This document shows, piece by piece, positions 59,990 through 64,000 of a stretch of DNA of 64,000 nucleotides. The stretch is from Microscilla marina ATCC 23134 (GTDB taxonomy: Bacteria; Bacteroidota; Bacteroidia; Cytophagales; Microscillaceae). A program made the translations under genes and the position numbers. The notes under the pieces were generated by a model, which was given only the letters and a program-made list of their open reading frames with translations, searched no databases and was not told where the DNA came from. The DNA is taken from positions 1-64,000 of the forward strand of contig NZ_AAWS01000003.1 of NCBI RefSeq assembly GCF_000169175.1, written 5' to 3'. Positions within the stretch are counted from its first letter, which is position 1; every line of letters starts with the position of its first letter.

Positions 59990-60823
59990 ATGAGTAATAA
60001 ATACGACAAGATATTTAAAGAGAATATTGGCGAATACTTTTTATCTTTGAGCAAAAAGCACTTGGGTATAGAGGTAGCAAGCAGCGAAGAACTCAAAGAC
60101 AAACTGCAAACTACATTGGAGCGAGAGGCTGATTTTCTGAGAAAAATAACTACGCCAAAGGGCGAAAAAATGATCATTCAGCTAGAGTTTCAAACCACCG
60201 ACGAACAAGGAATGGTAGAGCGAATGCAGCTGTGTTTTGCCCTGTTACGACAAAAGTATCAATTGCCCGTACATCAGTTTGTGATTTATGTAGGGAGCAA
60301 ACCACCTAAAATGCGTACTAGGTTGCAACCACAAGAAATTTTTACTGGTTTTAAGTTGATTGACTTGCAGCAGGTAAGCTATGAGCAATGGCTTGACTCA
60401 AATATACCAGAAGAAATGCTGCTTGCGATATTAGGTGATTTTCAGCAGGTAGATGCTTTGATAGTTTTGAAACAAATAATTTCAAAACTTGACAAACTAA
60501 TTAATGACCCTGGTACGTTACAAAAATATATCAGGCAACTCACCACCCTTGCCCGATTGAGAAATTTGACAATTGAAACCAAAAAAACACTGAATTCTAT
60601 GGCATTTACTTATGATATTGAAAAAGATGCTTTTTATCAAAAAGGAGTAAAAACAGGTAAGGAAGAAGGAAAAGAAGAAGGCAAGAAAGAAGGCAGGGAA
60701 GAAGTAAAAATAGAAATGGTACTTGGCTTGATCAACTCTGGCAAACTTACCTTAAGTGAAATTGCCCAACTTGCAAAAATTAGCCTGGAACAAGTGCAAA
60801 AAATTGCTGATCAAAATAAATAA
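59990..60823 (+). CDS. Rpn-family PD-(D/E)XK nuclease
   Basis: A 277-residue protein of the Rpn/PDDEXK-transposase-like family. Nuclease core: READFLRKI (Asp48) and IIQLEFQTT (Glu66-x-Gln68, the ExQ variant), then VHQFVIYVGSKPPKMRT. Helical middle part to about 200. From Met204 (60599) the C-terminal segment MAFTYDIEKDAFYQKGVKTG is followed by a Gly/Lys/Glu-rich repeat (KEEGKEEGKKEGREE) and a small helix-turn-helix-like end (GKLTLSEIAQLAKISLEQVQ). That 3' 212 bp is duplicated immediately downstream as a separate ORF. Established for E. coli Rpn proteins: DNase toxins, some neutralised by an internally initiated C-terminal fragment. Here Met204 could be such a start. Confidence 0.85.
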   Translation: MSNKYDKIFKENIGEYFLSLSKKHLGIEVASSEELKDKLQTTLEREADFLRKITTPKGEKMIIQLEFQTTDEQGMVERMQLCFALLRQKYQLPVHQFVIYVGSKPPKMRTRLQPQEIFTGFKLIDLQQVSYEQWLDSNIPEEMLLAILGDFQQVDALIVLKQIISKLDKLINDPGTLQKYIRQLTTLARLRNLTIETKKTLNSMAFTYDIEKDAFYQKGVKTGKEEGKEEGKKEGREEVKIEMVLGLINSGKLTLSEIAQLAKISLEQVQKIADQNK

Positions 60824-61047
60824 ACTTTGCAGTAATATGGCACTTACTTATGACATTGAAAAAGATGCTTTTTATCAAAAAGGAGTAAAAAAAGGTAAGG
60901 AAGAAGGAAAAGAAGAAGGCAAGAAAGAAGGCAGGGAAGAAGTAAAAATAGAAATGGTACTTGGCTTGATCAACTCTGGCAAACTTACCTTAAGTGAAAT
61001 TGCCCAACTTGCAAAAATTAGCCTGGAACAAGTGCAAAAAATTGCTG
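60598..61047 (+). repeat. 212-bp tandem duplication of the Rpn 3' end (period 238 bp)
   Basis: Copies 60598-60809 and 60836-61047 differ at only three positions by my count: two near the start (Phe/Leu change and one silent) and one Thr/Lys change. The period of 238 is not a multiple of three, so the second copy is read from its own start codon. Confidence 0.95.
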
Positions 61048-61058
61048 GTAAAGTATGA
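60837..61058 (+). CDS. Free-standing copy of the Rpn C-terminal segment (possible antitoxin)
   Basis: A 73-residue protein starting at ATG 60837 (MALTYDIEKDAFYQKGVKKG), nearly identical to residues 204-274 of the upstream Rpn nuclease and lacking the nuclease core. Composition: short N-terminal motif, Gly/Lys/Glu-rich helix (KEEGKEEGKKEGREE), C-terminal helices (TLSEIAQLAKISLEQVQKIA). Its start lies 13 bp after the Rpn stop and its TGA overlaps the ATG of the next gene (ATGA), so three ORFs are translationally linked. Its likely reading in light of E. coli Rpn biology is a dedicated small antitoxin, but a decaying duplication is the alternative. Confidence 0.7.
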   Translation: MALTYDIEKDAFYQKGVKKGKEEGKEEGKKEGREEVKIEMVLGLINSGKLTLSEIAQLAKISLEQVQKIAGKV

Positions 61059-62095
61059 TCACACAAACCCAACACCTGATTACTTACCTAAAAACCTCTG
61101 TACACCCCCAAAATAGCATTATATCGTCTTATGCCAAGGCAATTGAACAGTTAGGTGACCAAGAAGACCTACAAGCATTGCTTGAGTTGTTTTTGCAACA
61201 AGCAGATAATTATAAATACCAGGCATTGCTTAGCCCAATCAAAAGGCGAGGTAACAAGGCAATGGCTGATGCACTGGTGGAGCATTGCTTTGATCACTTT
61301 TTATTGAAAGAAGGAATTACCGAAAAAGTACTGGATTGTATTACCTGGCTTAAACACCCCCAAGCCGAAGAAATACTTTGGCGTCATTTTCATCATGAAA
61401 AAGCCAACTATTCTATGCACCAGGCAGCTTGCATAGGTTTATTACATTTTGACTTAAGTGCCCACCAAGGAGTAATTCTGAAAGCAATTGAAGCTTGCGT
61501 TGGCAAAAACATATTTGACGAATTTGTACCTGCCTTGGTTTGCAAAATAACCGATATCGCCAAACGCAATGAGTTGGCAGAGCGCCTCTATGAATCAGGC
61601 TGTACCATTACTTCTACCGATTGTAACGGAGGCATTGTATTGGGGCTTGCTTTATCACCTGGCAGAGGTGAAGAACTTTTCAAGAAATTGTTTTGGGACG
61701 AGTATTGGGAAGTACAAGGAGGTGGCACAGGTACCGATACCTTTGCTTATACGGGATTGCAATACCTGCAAATAACCATACAAGATTTATGTAAACAAAT
61801 ACAAGCAGACATAGACAATGGGCAAGACGATCAACAAACCATTCATCAATTAAGGGTTTTAAGGTCTATGTTATCTTGTCGAATTAGGCGATCCTACTCG
61901 CTTTTAAAGTTTTCTCCTGTATTTACTGATAGTTTGTTGAATGTATACGCCAGTGTTTTTAGCTGGAGTACCCCACACAAAAATGACTCACTTGCTGGGT
62001 TGGCAAGCAAGCTTACTCAAGGCAAGTTCAATTTTTATAAAGAAAAGACCGAACTTCAGCTAAAAGTAGACAAGGAAATATTGGAAATAAGGTAA
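61055..62095 (+). CDS. Helical (HEAT-like) repeat protein
   Basis: A 346-residue cytoplasmic protein, mostly helical. Repeating helix pairs (ISSYAKAIEQLGDQEDLQAL, KAMADALVEHCFDHFLLKEG, EKVLDCITWLKHPQAEEILW, SMHQAACIGLLHFDLSAHQG) suggest HEAT/armadillo-like structure. One Gly-rich loop (VQGGGTGTDTFAYTG) stands out. No catalytic motif recognised. Start overlaps the stop of the small Rpn-tail gene by 4 bp, so it belongs to the Rpn transcription unit; whether it takes part in the Rpn function is unknown. Confidence 0.75.
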   Translation: MITQTQHLITYLKTSVHPQNSIISSYAKAIEQLGDQEDLQALLELFLQQADNYKYQALLSPIKRRGNKAMADALVEHCFDHFLLKEGITEKVLDCITWLKHPQAEEILWRHFHHEKANYSMHQAACIGLLHFDLSAHQGVILKAIEACVGKNIFDEFVPALVCKITDIAKRNELAERLYESGCTITSTDCNGGIVLGLALSPGRGEELFKKLFWDEYWEVQGGGTGTDTFAYTGLQYLQITIQDLCKQIQADIDNGQDDQQTIHQLRVLRSMLSCRIRRSYSLLKFSPVFTDSLLNVYASVFSWSTPHKNDSLAGLASKLTQGKFNFYKEKTELQLKVDKEILEIR

Positions 62096-62097
62096 TG

Positions 62098-63585
62098 TCA
62101 AACAGTCTCTTCTTCTTTTTTTGTCGAGCTTGATGTACCCAGGTCAGCCACCGTTGCCGCTTGCTTTTTTGCTTGCATCCACCTGAATAATATCAAACCC
62201 AACAAAACAATGAATGCTACTGAAACAGCGATGCCTATATTGCGCCACAGGTTTCGTTTTTTAGTCATTTGCTCGATGAGTTTATCTTTGCTGGCAAGTT
62301 GTAGTCTTTTCTCGTTTTGCTCAGTTTTAAACTTGTTCTGCAAAGACGATATTTGGGCAAAGTTTTCGGAACTAAACAAAGAGTCTTTGATGTTGGCGTA
62401 CCTTTGGTGATATTCATAAGCCCTTTGATAGTTTTCACTTTGGGCATAAGCTTTAGCAGTGTACTCATAAGCTTCTTTTTCAAATTCTTTAACTCCTATT
62501 TCGGTAGCAATGCGTAGCCCTCTGCGTAAATAAACCAAGGCTTGTTTTACATTCCCTCTACTTAGGTAAGTTTGCCCAATGCTGTTGAGCGAAGCTGCTT
62601 CTCCTTTTTTATCTCCAATCTCTGCCTTTATCTTCAACGATTGTGCATGGTAATCCAGTGACTTGTCATAGTTTTTAAGGTTTTTGTGTACAATACCAAT
62701 GTTGTTTAATGCAATAGCTTCACTGTTTTTGTCGTCGCTTTCCTGGAAAATTTTGAGAGCTTGTCCATAATAATCCAATGCTTTTTCAAACGCTTTAGCA
62801 TCATCATAAATGGCACCTATATTATTGAGTGCCTGAGCTATCCCATCTTCATTTTTACTTTCTTGACTTACTTTTAACGATTGTTTAAAGTAAATCAGGG
62901 CTTTGTCATTTTTCTTAAGCTTTTTATACACAATACCCACATTATTGAGCGCAAGTTGTAAGCTCCCCTTATCATTGCGTTGCTCGTTGTGTTTCAAGGC
63001 TTTCAGATAGTGTTCAAGAGCAAGATCGTAGTCTGCTTGGGCGTAGTATACTGCTCCCAGATAACGCAAGGTCTCGTCTATACCCGGCCCACTATTCATT
63101 TCTTTGTAAATGATATATGCTTCCTGAAAGTTTTTCAGTGCTTTGTCATATTCTCCCTGATAATAATAAATCAAGCCTATGGCATTCAGGGTATAAGCCA
63201 CCCCCTTGCTCGATTTAGCACTTTGGTAATATTTAAGGGCTTTCAGGTAATACTCAAGGGCTTTTTTATAATTACTTTGGTTTTTTTGTAAGTCGCCCAA
63301 ATCGTTGAGGCTATGTGCAATATACTCTTCATCTTTGAGTTTTTTGGCAATAGTGTACTCTTCACTGGCGTACTTTGCGGCTGCTTGGGGGTCGTCCAGC
63401 GATAAGTAAAACACCAGGTTTTGTAAAACTTCTATCTTATCTTCTTCAGAGGTAGCTTTTGCCAATTGTTCTTGCCAGATAGCAACAGAGTCTTGTTGAG
63501 CATATAAGAGCCCAACATTGCCCACTACCAGCCAAATCACAAAAGCCCATGCTCCTTTGTATAATTGGAGAGAGGTTCGTGTCAT
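62098..63585 (-). CDS. TPR membrane protein, kinase-less
   Basis: A 495-residue protein with a signal peptide (cleaved near LLYAQ), about nine TPR units (YIAHSLNDLGDLQKNQSNYK, AYTLNAIGLIYYYQGEYDKA, ALNNIGAIYDDAKAFEKALD, AIALNNIGIVHKNLKNYDKS) and one membrane helix near 445-465 (IGIAVSVAFIVLLGLILF) followed by a short Lys/Glu-rich tail. In Cytophagales this TPR-TM layout usually leads into a histidine kinase or phosphatase; here it stops after about 30 residues. Presumably an extracytoplasmic interaction platform. Its end meets the end of the HEAT-like gene (3-bp gap). Confidence 0.85.
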   Translation of the reverse strand: MTRTSLQLYKGAWAFVIWLVVGNVGLLYAQQDSVAIWQEQLAKATSEEDKIEVLQNLVFYLSLDDPQAAAKYASEEYTIAKKLKDEEYIAHSLNDLGDLQKNQSNYKKALEYYLKALKYYQSAKSSKGVAYTLNAIGLIYYYQGEYDKALKNFQEAYIIYKEMNSGPGIDETLRYLGAVYYAQADYDLALEHYLKALKHNEQRNDKGSLQLALNNVGIVYKKLKKNDKALIYFKQSLKVSQESKNEDGIAQALNNIGAIYDDAKAFEKALDYYGQALKIFQESDDKNSEAIALNNIGIVHKNLKNYDKSLDYHAQSLKIKAEIGDKKGEAASLNSIGQTYLSRGNVKQALVYLRRGLRIATEIGVKEFEKEAYEYTAKAYAQSENYQRAYEYHQRYANIKDSLFSSENFAQISSLQNKFKTEQNEKRLQLASKDKLIEQMTKKRNLWRNIGIAVSVAFIVLLGLILFRWMQAKKQAATVADLGTSSSTKKEEETV

Positions 63586-63839
63586 TATATGTTTATCTGC
63601 TATTAATTCTATTAATCAAGTATCACTATTGTCTGCCAATATGCAAAGGCAGATTGTTTTCACTTATGGTAAGTTTAGACTTTTTTTAAAAAATTACAAA
63701 TAATTTGGTTAATTTGAGTGGTATAATCAAAAGCAACAAGTGATGAGCTACAAGATTCAAGTATTTATATATGTATAAAGTATAACTACCTAACCTTGTC
63801 GCCTGAAGCTTGATGCTTGGAGCTTAAAAAAGTAATAAA
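63586..63839. other. Divergent intergenic region
   Basis: A/T-rich. Near 63798 the words CCTTGTCGCCTGAAGCTTGA and GCTTGGAGCTT resemble the dispersed words at 9581 and 46045. No gene. Confidence 0.45.
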
Positions 63840-64000
63840 GTGGAAGAGAATAAAGAACACAAAGCAGACAATCGAAGGTCGGCACTCAAAAAAATTGCCA
63901 TTGCTGGTACTGCGGCTATCTTTAGCCCTTCAATTTTGGTAGGGCAAGATTTAAGCGACCAATACAAAATGGTTATTAAAGGTGGAAGGGTATTTACCGA
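63840..64000 (+). CDS. Amidohydrolase-like exported protein, partial
   Basis: Reads from a probable GTG at 63840 to the right edge (53 codons, C-terminus outside). A twin-Arg-like leader (NRRSALKKIAIAGTAAIFSP) with RRS but lacking a full TAT consensus is followed by YKMVIKGGRVFT, the typical opening of amidohydrolase/dihydroorotase-superfamily enzymes. Start and family are tentative because only the N-terminus is visible. Confidence 0.55.
   Translation, partial: MEENKEHKADNRRSALKKIAIAGTAAIFSPSILVGQDLSDQYKMVIKGGRVFT

Noticed and set aside
1-64000. tRNA or rRNA genes
   Set aside because: I looked for T-loop words such as GGTTCGAATCC with acceptor pairing and found none convincing; a covariance-model scan would be decisive.

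Overview
The window looks like a chromosomal segment of a Bacteroidota bacterium, most likely a gliding or marine Cytophagales member (Microscilla-like). This is an inference from gene content: a fused SecDF, a TonB-dependent receptor with an N-terminal carboxypeptidase-like plug, 7TMR-DISM/SpoIIE phosphatases, WG-repeat and TonB-C-terminal proteins, bacillithiol deacetylase BshB1, many SPII lipoproteins, and several start-proximal TAnnTTTG elements (the Bacteroidota -7 consensus). No tRNA, rRNA or CRISPR array was seen.

Layout. 1-330: 3'-ward fragment of a Gly/Thr-rich repeat protein ending abruptly beside a 32-bp palindrome. 376-5926: an accessory island of three small orphan genes separated by long direct and inverted repeats, then a zinc metalloprotease resembling anthrax lethal factor (effector-like, disordered N-terminus), overlapped by a WG-repeat lipoprotein. 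6146-6367: a 222-bp repeat with a second, inverted copy at 36885-37106. 6406-9535: FAD oxidoreductase plus membrane polyferredoxin. 10212-14168: TPR protein, outer-membrane protein overlapped by a GH113-like lipoprotein, small orphan gene with a strong terminator. 14454-18539: two paralogous SpoIIE phosphatases. 18685-20569: WG/TonB-C and lipoprotein cluster. 20934-22782: rocD and rpmB. 23346-27314: histidine phosphatase/NTF2-like fusion, a periplasmic helical-repeat protein and a TonB-dependent receptor. 27573-36826: secDF, LytTR regulator, SEC14/STAS-like protein, serine hydrolase, glycan-binding-type lipoprotein coupled to an alpha/beta hydrolase. 37123-41310: MFS transporter, an IS605-type element (tnpA broken at its HUH motif, tnpB intact) whose right end touches the stop codon of a beta-lactamase-fold hydrolase. 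41475-52284: housekeeping (bshB1, DJ-1/AraC regulator, DJ-1 protein, tpiA, GNAT, gdhA, cdsA, CPBP protease, dusB, ktrB/trkH). 52864-56467: tandem DUF4139 paralogues with a 410-bp identical tract. 56802-64000: 2OG oxygenase, queA, an orphan domain resembling the N-terminal part of injection-system ATPases, an Rpn-family nuclease whose C-terminal segment is duplicated as a separate small gene, a helical-repeat protein, a TPR membrane protein and the start of an amidohydrolase-like gene.

The most interesting items are: the Rpn nuclease followed by a free-standing copy of its own C-terminal segment (a possible toxin with duplicated intragenic antitoxin); the repeat-partitioned island leading to the lethal-factor-like protease; the IS605 element with a HUH-destroying deletion; the gene-conversion tract in the DUF4139 pair; and the dispersed repeat families, one of which supplies the last codons of a TPR gene. 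Functions are deduced from remembered family motifs, not from searches.
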